The translations under genes and the position numbers were made by a program. DNA of 40,987 bases from NCBI GenBank assembly GCA_964523295.1, contig CAZGAH010000035.1, positions 1-40,987 on the forward strand, written 5' to 3'. Shown piece by piece: positions 9,213 through 17,568 of this stretch. Under the pieces are notes generated by a model. The model had not been told where the DNA came from and ran no database searches. It worked only from the letters and a program-made list of their open reading frames with translations. How positions within the stretch are numbered: the first letter of the stretch is position 1; each line of letters starts with the position of its first letter. The DNA comes from CAZGAH01 sp964523295 (GTDB lineage: Bacteria > Desulfobacterota > Desulfovibrionia > Desulfovibrionales > Desulfovibrionaceae).

Positions 9213-9226
9213 CCAGGAGAGGAAAC

Positions 9227-10740
9227 ATGGGGGGAAAAGCCGGCGTCATGGAGCGCAATGCCGTGCTCCTGATGAGTTCGGAGGTACTGACCAAGCTGCT
9301 GGGCATGGTCACGACCCTGCTCATCGCGCGGCTGTTGGGCGTGGAGATGTTCGGGCTATACTCCTGGGCGTACTCGATCGCTGGTTTGGTCCTGGTCATC
9401 CCGGAGTTCGGATTCGACCGTCTGGCCGTGCGCGAGGTCGCCCGCAAGCCCGGACGCGCCGTCAACCTGCTGGCCGGCACAACCCTGTTCAAGATACTGC
9501 TCATTGTGCCGGCCGGCGCCGCATGTGCGGCCGTTGCCTGGTATGACGCGCCCTCATGGCCGCGTCTGGCGATTGTGCTGCTCATTTTTCTCGCCGCGGC
9601 GCTGCAAAATCACCTTTTTTTTCTCTGCACCTTTTTCCGGGCCATTCAAAAAACCGAACGCGAGCTGGGCATCCGCTTCGTGCTGGCCCTGGTCTCCCTG
9701 CTGGCCTGCGCGCCGCTGTTGCTGAGCGGCTTCGGGCTTGTGGCCGTGACCCTGTCGCGCATTGGCGTGCTGGGGTGGAGCATGTGGGGCGCCCTGCGGG
9801 CGCTGCGCCAGGAGTTCGGCCGTATCTGGACCAGGGTGCCGCGTCGCTACGTCCGCCAGCTCTCTTGCCGGAGCGCACCGCTGGCCCTGTTCTCGGTATG
9901 CATCATGGTCTACATGTCCCTGAACACCGTTCTCGTAGGGCTGTGGGCAGGAGACGCCGAAGCCGGTTATTACGCGGCGGCGCTCAAATTGATCGAGCCC
10001 TTGGCTATCATCCCGGCAGGACTGTCCTGGGCGGCCCTTCCGTCGCTGTCGGTCAGTTTCGGCAAGGATCGCGTTGCATTCAGCCAAACCACGATCAAGT
10101 CATTCCGCTACGTGCTGCTGCTGTCCATTCCCATGGCCATGGGTATGTATCTGCTGTCCGGCCCGGCTGTGCAGCTGCTGTTCGGGCCGGACTACAACCA
10201 GAGCGCCCATATTCTGCGCCTGCTGTCTTTTTCCCTGATCCCGGACTTTTTCAACAGCACGTGCGCAGTCGTACTCATCAGCATGAACCGCGAACGCGTC
10301 ACCCTGGTAGCGACTGCCATCGGCGCGATGTCTACGCTGGTGGTCGCGAGCATGCTCATCCCCCGCTATGGCGCCTTTGGCGGCGGCCTGGCCTGGCTGA
10401 GCGCGGAATCGATTATCTGCGTTATCTACTTGACGTTATTGTACNNNNNNNNNNCGGGAACATAGTCGATGGTGATGATCCGCCCCGGTTGGATGTCGCC
10501 TCCCTTTTTAAAACCTTCCTGCGGGTAGGCAGTGCGGCCGCGATCATGTGCGTCGCCGTGGTGCTCGGTCTGAGGGCTGGATTCCACGTCCTGGCGCTCA
10601 TCCCGGCCGGAGGGGCGATTTTCGTTCTGGCACTCGTTGCGGTACTGGAACTGCGTAAAGAAGAAATCGTCAAGGTTATGCAATTGATCGAGGGGTTGTT
10701 TCGTCCATTGCTCACGCGTTTCATCCGGAAAACACCATGA
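9227..10740 (+). CDS. Wzx-like oligosaccharide flippase, interrupted by an assembly gap
   Basis: Predicted lipid-linked repeat-unit flippase of the MOP/polysaccharide-synthesis family, with about 12-14 membrane helices. The N-terminal part (9227-10444) has the usual start (LLMSSEVLTKLLGMVTTLLI) and the GFDRLAVREVARKPG motif. Ten Ns follow at 10445-10454. The C-terminal part (10455-10740: GNIVDGDDPPRLDV, then two membrane helices) continues in a different frame. The true gap length must therefore equal 2 modulo 3, so the frame break is an assembly artefact and not evidence for a pseudogene. GGAG before the ATG supports the start. Confidence 0.85.
10445..10454. other. Assembly gap (10 N) inside the flippase gene
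   Basis: Ten undefined bases. The flanking coding frames do not match across a 10-base gap, so the run is a placeholder and not a measured length. The flanks show no shared overlap. Confidence 0.98.
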
Positions 10741-10870
10741 ACACCTCGACATCGTTCAACTCTTGCCCTTTTCGAATCAACGTGGCTGCTTGTTTGAAGG
10801 CATGCTCAGGCTTGCCTCAACGTTTCTTTTCCACGCCAATCCCCGTCGGCGTAACCGTTGGAAGTTGACA

Positions 10871-11842
10871 ATGACGCATCCAGCACAATCGCCTGTACTG
10901 AGCGTGGTCACGCCCAACTGGAACCGCATCGATACCCTCGAGCGGACGCTCCTGGCGCTTGAAGCCCAGGAGTTGAGCGTGCCGTATGAAATCATCGTGG
11001 TCGACGATTGCTCGTCCGACGGCTCCTGGTCTTTCCTGCGTGACTTCGCCCGGCGACATCCGCGTTTGACTGCCGTGCAGACGCCGGCCAATGGTGGAGC
11101 GGCGGTCGCCCGAAATGTCGGCCTGGCCCGGGCGCGCGGGCTTGTGCTTGTCTTTGTGGACGCAGACGTTGTCTGCCGCCCGGACACCTTGGCAACGCTG
11201 TGGGATTTTCATCAACGCACACCGCAAAACGAAACCGTGGCGCTGGGACAGGTTCGCTTCCCCCCCGAATGGACGCCCACGGCCCTGTTTTCGCTGATGG
11301 ACCCGACCACTATGTGGCAAGGCCTGACCAGCGGGGCGACAGTATCCTGGCAGCATTTCTATACCGGACTCATTGCTGCCAGGACGGCTTTCCTTCGCCA
11401 GGCCAACGGATTCAACGAACAGCTGCAAAGGATGGAGGATACCGAGCTCGGCGCCCGGCTGCATCGGCTGGGAATGACGTTGTATTACCTGCCCGAGGCC
11501 ATCGGCTATCATTATCACCCGCGCACGTTTCACCAGATCGTAGCCCAGAGCCGCGGATACGGCAGGGCGCTGGCCCAGCTCAGCGATTCCCCTGACCCTC
11601 TGCTGCGCACCCTGGCCACCGAATCCTGGCTCGTGGAGTCCTCCCCGCGCGCCCTGGCCAAGCGATGTGCCGGCGCGCTGATTGGCAATCCCCTCGCACA
11701 GCCGCTCGCAGAGCCCCTGCTCGCCTGGCTGCTCGACCATATCCCGGCTCTGGGGCTGCCCGTTGCGAAACTGTTCCTGTTCCACGCCGCGCGCCAAGGC
11801 TATGCGTCGACGCGCCGTATGTCCGACAAGGAAGCCCGATGA
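10871..11842 (+). CDS. Family 2 glycosyltransferase
   Basis: GT-A fold glycosyltransferase, 323 residues, expected to add a sugar to the lipid-linked repeat unit on the cytoplasmic face. Visible motifs are the start SVVTPNWNRIDTLERTL, VVDDCSSDGS (nucleotide binding, about 43-52), the DXD-type FVDADV (95-100) and the acceptor-side MEDTELGARL. The frame is open further upstream to an ATG at 10763, but the ATG at 10871 begins exactly where the family homology starts and has GGAAG 6 bp before it, so I prefer it. The end overlaps the next gene by ATGA. Donor and acceptor are unknown. Confidence 0.88.
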   Translation: MTHPAQSPVLSVVTPNWNRIDTLERTLLALEAQELSVPYEIIVVDDCSSDGSWSFLRDFARRHPRLTAVQTPANGGAAVARNVGLARARGLVLVFVDADVVCRPDTLATLWDFHQRTPQNETVALGQVRFPPEWTPTALFSLMDPTTMWQGLTSGATVSWQHFYTGLIAARTAFLRQANGFNEQLQRMEDTELGARLHRLGMTLYYLPEAIGYHYHPRTFHQIVAQSRGYGRALAQLSDSPDPLLRTLATESWLVESSPRALAKRCAGALIGNPLAQPLAEPLLAWLLDHIPALGLPVAKLFLFHAARQGYASTRRMSDKEAR

Positions 11843-12807
11843 CGCTGCTCTCCTTCTGCATCGTGAACTGGAATACCAAAGACCTGCTGCGGCAGTGTCT
11901 GGAATCCATACTGACAACCACGGGCGAGCTTCCCCATGAAGTCATCGTCGTGGACAATGCCTCGGAGGACGGCAGCCAGGCCATGCTCAGGAAGGATTTC
12001 CCATCCGTCCGGCTGATCGAAAACACCGCGAACCTCGGGTTCGCGATTGCCAACAACCAGGCACTGGGCATTGCGCGCGGCCGCTACCTCTGCCTCGTCA
12101 ATTCGGATGTCCTGTTGCAACCCGGGTGCATCGAGACCTTGCTCGCGCATCTCGAAGCCAGACCGCAGGCGGGCATGATCGGACCGCGCGTGCTCAATGC
12201 CGACGGCACGCTGCAACCCTCCTGCCTGGGCGAGCCCACGGTCTGGAACACGCTCTGCCGGACCCTGGGCCTGGATACGCTCTTCCCACGCAGCCCCTGG
12301 TTCAACGGGTTGCTGCTGCGCCATTGGGACTACCAGACCATGCGCGAGGTGGACGTACTCGTTGGCTGCTTCTGGCTGGTCCGCCGGGCAGCCGTAGACG
12401 CGGTAGGACCGCTCGATGAAAGCTTTTTCATGTACTCCGAGGACATGGACTGGTGTACCCGCTTCCGGCGCGCGGGCTGGACCATACTCTTCGATCCGGC
12501 GGCGGAAATCATCCACTACGGAGGCGGCAGCTCCGCGCGTCAGCCGGTCCGTTTCTACGCCGAATTGAAAATCAGCCTGGTACGCTACTGGCGCAAATTT
12601 CATGGCCGACCCGGCGCCTGGTATATGACCGTGCTGCTACTCGTCCATGAAGGCCTGCGTATCCTGGGGTTTGGCGCGCTCCGGCTTGTCCGGCCAGCAC
12701 GCGAAGAACGGAACCGGTTGCGCTTCCAACAAAGCGTCTTCGCCTTCGTGGCCTTGGCGAAACTGCTCTGCACGGGTGCCGAGCCCGGGCATAGGACCCG
12801 ACAGTAA
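11839..12807 (+). CDS. Family 2 glycosyltransferase (rhamnosyltransferase-like)
   Basis: A second GT2 enzyme, 322 residues. It shows the start LLSFCIVNWNTKDLLRQCL, VVDNASEDGS (37-46), ENTANLGFAIANNQ, the DXD-equivalent NSDV (88-91) and the highly typical DESFFMYSEDMDWC. These mark the WcaE/RfbN-like group often annotated as rhamnosyltransferase; the sugar is not proven. The ATG at 11839 overlaps the stop of the preceding glycosyltransferase (ATGA), suggesting translational coupling. An earlier in-frame start would overlap the neighbour by about 180 bp and is unlikely. Confidence 0.88.
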   Translation: MTLLSFCIVNWNTKDLLRQCLESILTTTGELPHEVIVVDNASEDGSQAMLRKDFPSVRLIENTANLGFAIANNQALGIARGRYLCLVNSDVLLQPGCIETLLAHLEARPQAGMIGPRVLNADGTLQPSCLGEPTVWNTLCRTLGLDTLFPRSPWFNGLLLRHWDYQTMREVDVLVGCFWLVRRAAVDAVGPLDESFFMYSEDMDWCTRFRRAGWTILFDPAAEIIHYGGGSSARQPVRFYAELKISLVRYWRKFHGRPGAWYMTVLLLVHEGLRILGFGALRLVRPAREERNRLRFQQSVFAFVALAKLLCTGAEPGHRTRQ

Positions 12808-12854
12808 CGGACGGAGGCGACGGACCTGCCCGCCGACGTCCACAAGGAGCGATC

Positions 12855-14282
12855 ATGACCGCACGAAATGACCGAAACACGACACACAGCGCAGGATACG
12901 CACGGCGCGTTTCCCTTGTCGCGTTCGCGCTGTTTACGGCGCTGACGCTGGCGACGACGCCCGGGATTGCCCATGCGAAAACGTATCACGTCTTTCACGG
13001 CGCGCCTGCGGCCTCGGACGAGAATCCCGGAAGCCAGGAAAAGCCGTTCCTGACGTTGGTCAAGGCGGCGGGGATCGCCACCGCTGGTGATACGGTCATC
13101 GTCCAGGGCGGGCCCTATTACGAGGGCGTCGTTGTGATCAGCTCCGGCACGCCCGCGTCCCCGCTCGTATTCCAGGGTCAGGGCCGTCCCCTGGTGGAGA
13201 ATTCCGGCGGAAAGGCATTCACCATCCTCGGAGATCACGTCCGGATCGAGGGCTTCGAGTTGGCCAACAGCATGTTCGGCGCGGAGGTGTCCGGAACCGG
13301 CGTTGTGCTGCAGGATTGCGCCATCCACAATAATTTTCATGAAGGCATCCGGCTCAAGAAATCGACGAATACCACCATCCGCAACTGCAGCATCGACGAC
13401 AACGGCCCCGGCAATTCCATCGGTTTATGGCTGGAGGGGCCGGTACGTGCGCTGCTGGTCGAAGATACGCGCTTCACCAGCACCGGCCTGCAAACCACGG
13501 CCATCAACGCCTTCGAGGCCGGCGCCTCGGATGGTCTCGTTTTCCGCCGCATACTGGTTCGGGATCACCCCGGCTACGGCGCTTTGCTCATGGCCGAGGC
13601 GCCGGGGGACCTGACCGGGGTGCGCGTGGAGGCGTCGCGCTTCGAGGGCAACGGCGGCGGCATCGTGAACATCCTGGGCGACTTCACCTATCGCCAGGGC
13701 AACCTCCTGTTGCAGCGGACGCACGGCGCCGTGATTCTGAACAACGTGTTCATCGCCGGATCCGGCTGGGGGGTAGACTGCTACACGAGCAACAACGTCG
13801 TGTTCGCCAACAACCTGTTCCTGGACAACTTCGACCGGAACACGCCCGCCGTTGGTCCGGGTATCGGGCTCGAGGTCAATGCCGGGCGTGACGTGCTGGT
13901 CGTTCACAATCTCTTTGTCGGCAACACGCTCGGCGTACAATCGAGCTATCTCGACTCCGGCGGCCCCTGGCCTCCCGGATTCGCCTCGCTGCTGCTCCAG
14001 AACAATCTGTTCTACGGCAATACCAAGGCCTACGACGAGGTGTTCAAGGACGGCGGCGACGTCGCGGTAACCAAGCGCGCCAATCATCTGGAAGCCGATC
14101 CGCTATTTATTGCGCCGGACAAGGGCGACTATCACCTGCGGCCTGGCAGTCCGGCCGTCGATGCCGGGGAAGCCCTCGTCGACAGCGCGGCGCCCGGTCT
14201 GGACGCCGATTTCGACGGCAATCCCCGCCCCCGCGGCAAGGCCCCGGACATTGGTCCTTTCGAATCGCCTTCAAAGGAATAA
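12855..14282 (+). CDS. Secreted right-handed parallel beta-helix protein
   Basis: 475 residues with a Sec-type signal peptide (cleavage likely after AHA, residue 41). Repeated beta-helix coils follow, with many Asn/Gly/Val ladders such as FANNLFLDN and VVHNLFVGNTLGV. The N-terminal pattern (NPGSQEKPFLTLVKAA, then GDTVIVQGG) and the C-terminal cap (DADFDGNPRPRGKAPDIGPFE) match DUF1565/NosD-like and polysaccharide-lyase-like proteins. Inside an EPS operon it is a candidate periplasmic lyase, epimerase or polymer-binding protein. No catalytic residues can be assigned with confidence. It is followed 4 bp later by the DUF354 gene. Confidence 0.82.
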   Translation: MTARNDRNTTHSAGYARRVSLVAFALFTALTLATTPGIAHAKTYHVFHGAPAASDENPGSQEKPFLTLVKAAGIATAGDTVIVQGGPYYEGVVVISSGTPASPLVFQGQGRPLVENSGGKAFTILGDHVRIEGFELANSMFGAEVSGTGVVLQDCAIHNNFHEGIRLKKSTNTTIRNCSIDDNGPGNSIGLWLEGPVRALLVEDTRFTSTGLQTTAINAFEAGASDGLVFRRILVRDHPGYGALLMAEAPGDLTGVRVEASRFEGNGGGIVNILGDFTYRQGNLLLQRTHGAVILNNVFIAGSGWGVDCYTSNNVVFANNLFLDNFDRNTPAVGPGIGLEVNAGRDVLVVHNLFVGNTLGVQSSYLDSGGPWPPGFASLLLQNNLFYGNTKAYDEVFKDGGDVAVTKRANHLEADPLFIAPDKGDYHLRPGSPAVDAGEALVDSAAPGLDADFDGNPRPRGKAPDIGPFESPSKE

Positions 14283-14286
14283 GCTC

Positions 14287-15333
14287 ATGCAAGCCCCCCT
14301 CACCTTCTGGTTCGACCTGGAAAACCTGCCGGACGTGCTGTTCTTTCAGCCCATCGCCACGCGCTTGCAAGAGCTGAGGCACAGGGTATTCTGCACGGCG
14401 CGTCGCTACGCCAACGTGCCCGAAGTCACGCGGCTCTACGGCCTGCCTTACGACGTTGTCGGCAGCTACGGAGGCGCCAGCAAGGCCATGAAGATCGCTA
14501 TAGGACTGCTGCGTAGCGTGCAACTCGCAGCCTGGGCCAGAGGCAAAGGCGTGTCGCTGGCAGCTGGCTTCGGATCGCGGCCGCTGGCCGTGGCCTGCGG
14601 GCTCATGCGCCTGACCAATGCCACCATCTTCGATTACGAGCACGTTTCTACGGCAGCCCTGTCTCGTTTCTGCACCGCCATCTTCGTTCCCGGCGAGGTT
14701 CCGGACGCCTTTTTCGCTTCACGAAACATCAACGCGGACAAACTGGTCCGCTATCCCGGCCTCAAGGAGGAAGTCTACACCGGCCTGTTCACGCCCACCC
14801 CCGGGTTACGCGCTACGCTCGGCCTGGACCCCGAGCGCATCGTCGCCGTGGTGCGTCCTCCGGCCACCACGGCGCATTATCACGAGCACTCCAGCGAGGC
14901 GATCTGTCGGCGCGTGCTCGAAGTCATCGCCGCGAATCCCGAGGTTCAGGCCATACTGCACGTGCGCGAAGGGGACTCCGCCTTCGATGAATTTTGCCGT
15001 CATCCCACTATCCGCCGCCTGCAGCAGCCGGTACAAGGACTGGATTTGATCGCCTGCGCGGATATGGTCTTCAGCGGCGGCGGGACCATGGTGCGCGAGG
15101 CCCTGTCTCTGGGCGTGCCGGCCTTCTCGTTTTTTACCGGCCAACAGGGCGCGGTGGACCAGGAGCTTATCCGAACCGGACGCTTGGTGCAATTGAAACA
15201 CGTCGAAGACGTGGACCGCATCATTTTTTCACGACGTGCAGGTGGTCCTGTCCAGGCGCAAAACAATCCTGCGGTGCGAGATTTCTTTGTCGAGCGCTTC
15301 GTCGCATTGGCCCGGGCGGGACGGCTGCCGTAA
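14287..15333 (+). CDS. DUF354 family protein, GT-B-like
   Basis: 348-residue predicted cytoplasmic protein of the DUF354 family, which has a two-domain GT-B/UDP-GlcNAc-epimerase-like architecture. Visible are the start FWFDLENLPDVLFFQPIA, FGSRPLAVACGL and the late MurG-like FSGGGTMVREALSLGVPAF, the usual nucleotide-sugar-contacting loop. Family members are found in glycan loci and are presumed glycosyltransferases, but I know of no secure activity to transfer here. The ATG at 14287 starts at the family's N-terminus, 4 bp after the previous stop. It is the last plus-strand gene of the EPS locus; convergent genes follow. Confidence 0.8.
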   Translation: MQAPLTFWFDLENLPDVLFFQPIATRLQELRHRVFCTARRYANVPEVTRLYGLPYDVVGSYGGASKAMKIAIGLLRSVQLAAWARGKGVSLAAGFGSRPLAVACGLMRLTNATIFDYEHVSTAALSRFCTAIFVPGEVPDAFFASRNINADKLVRYPGLKEEVYTGLFTPTPGLRATLGLDPERIVAVVRPPATTAHYHEHSSEAICRRVLEVIAANPEVQAILHVREGDSAFDEFCRHPTIRRLQQPVQGLDLIACADMVFSGGGTMVREALSLGVPAFSFFTGQQGAVDQELIRTGRLVQLKHVEDVDRIIFSRRAGGPVQAQNNPAVRDFFVERFVALARAGRLP

Positions 15334-15385
15334 TTGACCGGAGAATCTGAAATACTCCCTGCACAGACCATCGCGCTACGCTGGC

Positions 15386-16222
15386 TTATCGCTCGGCCTG
15401 CTGGAGATCCCGGTCGGTATCCCGGCTGAATGCTGCCGTCAGGTAGTCGAGCGTAAGCGGCAAGGCCAGCTCGAGCCTGGGCACGTGCTGGAGGCTGACG
15501 ACGGCGCGCTCTATGCTGCACGATAATAAATGACCGCCACAATCCCCTGCTTTCGAAAGAAAGTGGAGATGTATTCCCGGCACGGCTATCGAGGCCATAT
15601 ACTCCGGCGTGTAAAATCCGGCCAGCGTGCCCTCGATATTAGTATACTCGAAGACCGGCTGCTCCCTGGCCACCTCGACCAGCGGCCTGTAGTTTTCCTG
15701 GCGGGGAACGGAGCGGGTCTTCACGTGGGAGAAATCGCCCTGGACGCGTATCGCGTAGAGCATGTTCAGCGAGGGGATGAGTCGATCCAGCAGCAGCGTG
15801 GTGAAGGCCTGAAAATCCAACGGGCCGGGAAGCGGCTCTGCGGTATCGGGAGTGAAAAAGGTGACGCAGGCAAAAGGGGTACGCTCGGCGTCGTCCACGG
15901 CGTAGACATGGCCATCGGCGCGCACTTGAAAGACCTGGCCATCCAGCACGAGCATTTCGCCGTCCAGGTCATTGAAGGTGCCCAATCCGAAATCGCCGTG
16001 GCGTTTCAGTTCAGCAATGGTCGTATCCTGTTGGTAGATTCCCTCTACCAGGGCATTGACCGGCGCCGAGCAGAACAGGCGCACCCGCCCCGGTTCAGGA
16101 GCCAGGCCGCGGCGGAGGAGTTGCAGCGCCAGCGACTCCGCAGACTGGCCGGTACGGGCCGCAGCCCGGGCAAGCGCGGCGTCCAGATGTTCGTCAAGGT
16201 CCAGTCGTAGCGAATCGGGCAT
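15386..16222 (-). CDS. budA: Alpha-acetolactate decarboxylase with RHH-like N-terminal extension
   Basis: Predicted to convert 2-acetolactate to acetoin in the cytoplasm. Residues 50-270 carry the family signature: ELKRHGDFGLGTFNDLDGEM (71-90), TPFACVTFF, NIEGTLAGFYTPEY and the zinc ligands H218 and H220 (GIHLHFLS) plus H231 (GGHLL). The first 45 residues (LRLDLDEHLDAALARAAART and on) are unlike the secretion or linker sequences of known enzymes and look like a ribbon-helix-helix or short helical module; this is an inference. AAGGAGG lies 11 bp before the ATG. No acetolactate synthase or butanediol dehydrogenase is nearby, so the pathway context is missing. Confidence 0.88.
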   Translation of the reverse strand: MPDSLRLDLDEHLDAALARAAARTGQSAESLALQLLRRGLAPEPGRVRLFCSAPVNALVEGIYQQDTTIAELKRHGDFGLGTFNDLDGEMLVLDGQVFQVRADGHVYAVDDAERTPFACVTFFTPDTAEPLPGPLDFQAFTTLLLDRLIPSLNMLYAIRVQGDFSHVKTRSVPRQENYRPLVEVAREQPVFEYTNIEGTLAGFYTPEYMASIAVPGIHLHFLSKAGDCGGHLLSCSIERAVVSLQHVPRLELALPLTLDYLTAAFSRDTDRDLQQAER

Positions 16223-16288
16223 AGCTGAGCGCCCCTCCTTCAGCAGAGTATCTGCGCAAACGCAGTCGCTGGGGCAGCCCCCGGGCTG

Positions 16289-17455
16289 CTATTCGAGCAC
16301 AAAGGCACCGGTCCGACCGTCGGGATTCATCTGGATGCTGGAAACAAAGAAATCGCGCTGCACCACTTCACCCTCCGCATCCAGGCTGATCTCTCCCAAT
16401 GGCGTCAGGAATGGCCCGCGACGCAAGGCCGTATTCAAGGCCTCGCGCGCCTCAGCCAGGGGCATGTCCGGGATTGCCTTTCCCGATGCCGTCACGACCC
16501 TGTTCAGGGCCTCGACGATGACCTGTACCGCGGTGAAGGCCTGGGCCGGAAACTGCCCCGGTTGCTTGTGATATGACTTTTCGAACAGGGACACGAATTC
16601 CTTGTTTACCGGGAAATCCGCCTGCGGATTGTAGGCCTGAGCCACGAGCACGCCCTCGCACTGCGGCCCGCAGACCGGGAACATGTTTGGTGAATTCAGA
16701 CCGTTGCCGCCCACGATAACGCCATCGAAGCCCGATTGCCGCAGTTGTTTCACGAGGTTGCCCGAATCGACGGCCAGCCCGGAAATGACGGCCATATCTG
16801 CTTTGGCGCTCAGCACAGCCTGTACCTGAGCACGAAAGTCGGTGTCCGTGGTCTGAAAGGTCTGCAAGGCGACGGTCTCCAATCCTGACGCCTTGAGCGC
16901 ATTTTGAAAAACCGAGGCTTCGGAGACGGAAAAAGCGTCATTGCGTGCGTAGAGCAGTGCGGCTCGTTTGAGCGAGGGATTGTTCGACAAAGCTTTTTTT
17001 ACCGAATTGGGAGCGACCACGGCCATGGGCGCAGAGACGCGGCTGACGTATTTGCCGATCTGAACAATACCTTTGGCCGTATTGGAGGGCGCGACCACGG
17101 GCACTCCGGCCTTCACGGCCAGCGGATCGGCGGCAAAGGCCTGCTGCGACAGCGTAGGCCCGACAATGGCTAGCACGCCGGCATCGATCAGCGTGCGGAA
17201 GGCCTCGCCGGCCTTGGCCTCGTCGCCGCCTCCGTCCTCCAGGATCAGTCTGACCGGCGTCCCGTTCACGCCGCCGCGCGCGTTGCAGTACGCCATCGCA
17301 ACCATGGCGCCGGCAGCCTGCTCCTTGCCGAACAGTGCCGCGTCACTGGTCACAGACACGACGACACCGATAGGGATGGGCCTGCCAGGGACTTCTGCCA
17401 GCGCCTCCATGCCTATGCCAGTCAGCAAAAACAGTAGTATCAGCATGCGCAACAT
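16289..17455 (-). CDS. Orphan branched-chain amino-acid-type ABC substrate-binding protein
   Basis: Periplasmic-binding protein of the LivK/Peripla_BP_6 type. It has a signal peptide (MLRMLILLFLLTGIGMEALA), PIGVVVSVTSDAALFGKEQAAGA, the family loop LILEDGGGDEAKAGEAFRTL, the hinge VAPSNTAKGI, and a C-terminal FTAVQVIVEALNRV region. I chose the ATG at 17455 because GGAG sits 6 bp upstream of it; the in-frame ATG 12 bp earlier overlaps that ribosome site. No permease or ATPase genes of the Liv type are in the window, so it is an orphan binding protein. It shares strand with budA and may be co-transcribed; the ligand is unknown. Confidence 0.85.
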   Translation of the reverse strand: MLRMLILLFLLTGIGMEALAEVPGRPIPIGVVVSVTSDAALFGKEQAAGAMVAMAYCNARGGVNGTPVRLILEDGGGDEAKAGEAFRTLIDAGVLAIVGPTLSQQAFAADPLAVKAGVPVVAPSNTAKGIVQIGKYVSRVSAPMAVVAPNSVKKALSNNPSLKRAALLYARNDAFSVSEASVFQNALKASGLETVALQTFQTTDTDFRAQVQAVLSAKADMAVISGLAVDSGNLVKQLRQSGFDGVIVGGNGLNSPNMFPVCGPQCEGVLVAQAYNPQADFPVNKEFVSLFEKSYHKQPGQFPAQAFTAVQVIVEALNRVVTASGKAIPDMPLAEAREALNTALRRGPFLTPLGEISLDAEGEVVQRDFFVSSIQMNPDGRTGAFVLE

Positions 17456-17568
17456 AACAATCTCCATCTCGATCGTAGTTAATTTTCCATCCGGTCAATA
17501 AATTATGATCATTATTATTATTTTAAACACCATTAACTGCAGACGATTTAACACAAACGGACGTTGAA

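Noticed and set aside
10737..10868. Small frame of 43 codons overlapping the flippase stop by ATGA and ending just before the first GT2 gene
   Set aside because: It could serve translational coupling, but the peptide is unrecognised and the adjacent assembly gap makes local context unreliable.
190..15333. Exosortase/PEP-CTERM system
   Set aside because: The chain-length protein, ExeA-like ATPase and CpsD-like set resemble those of exosortase-linked EPS loci, but no exosortase gene and no PEP-CTERM sorting tail were found in the window.
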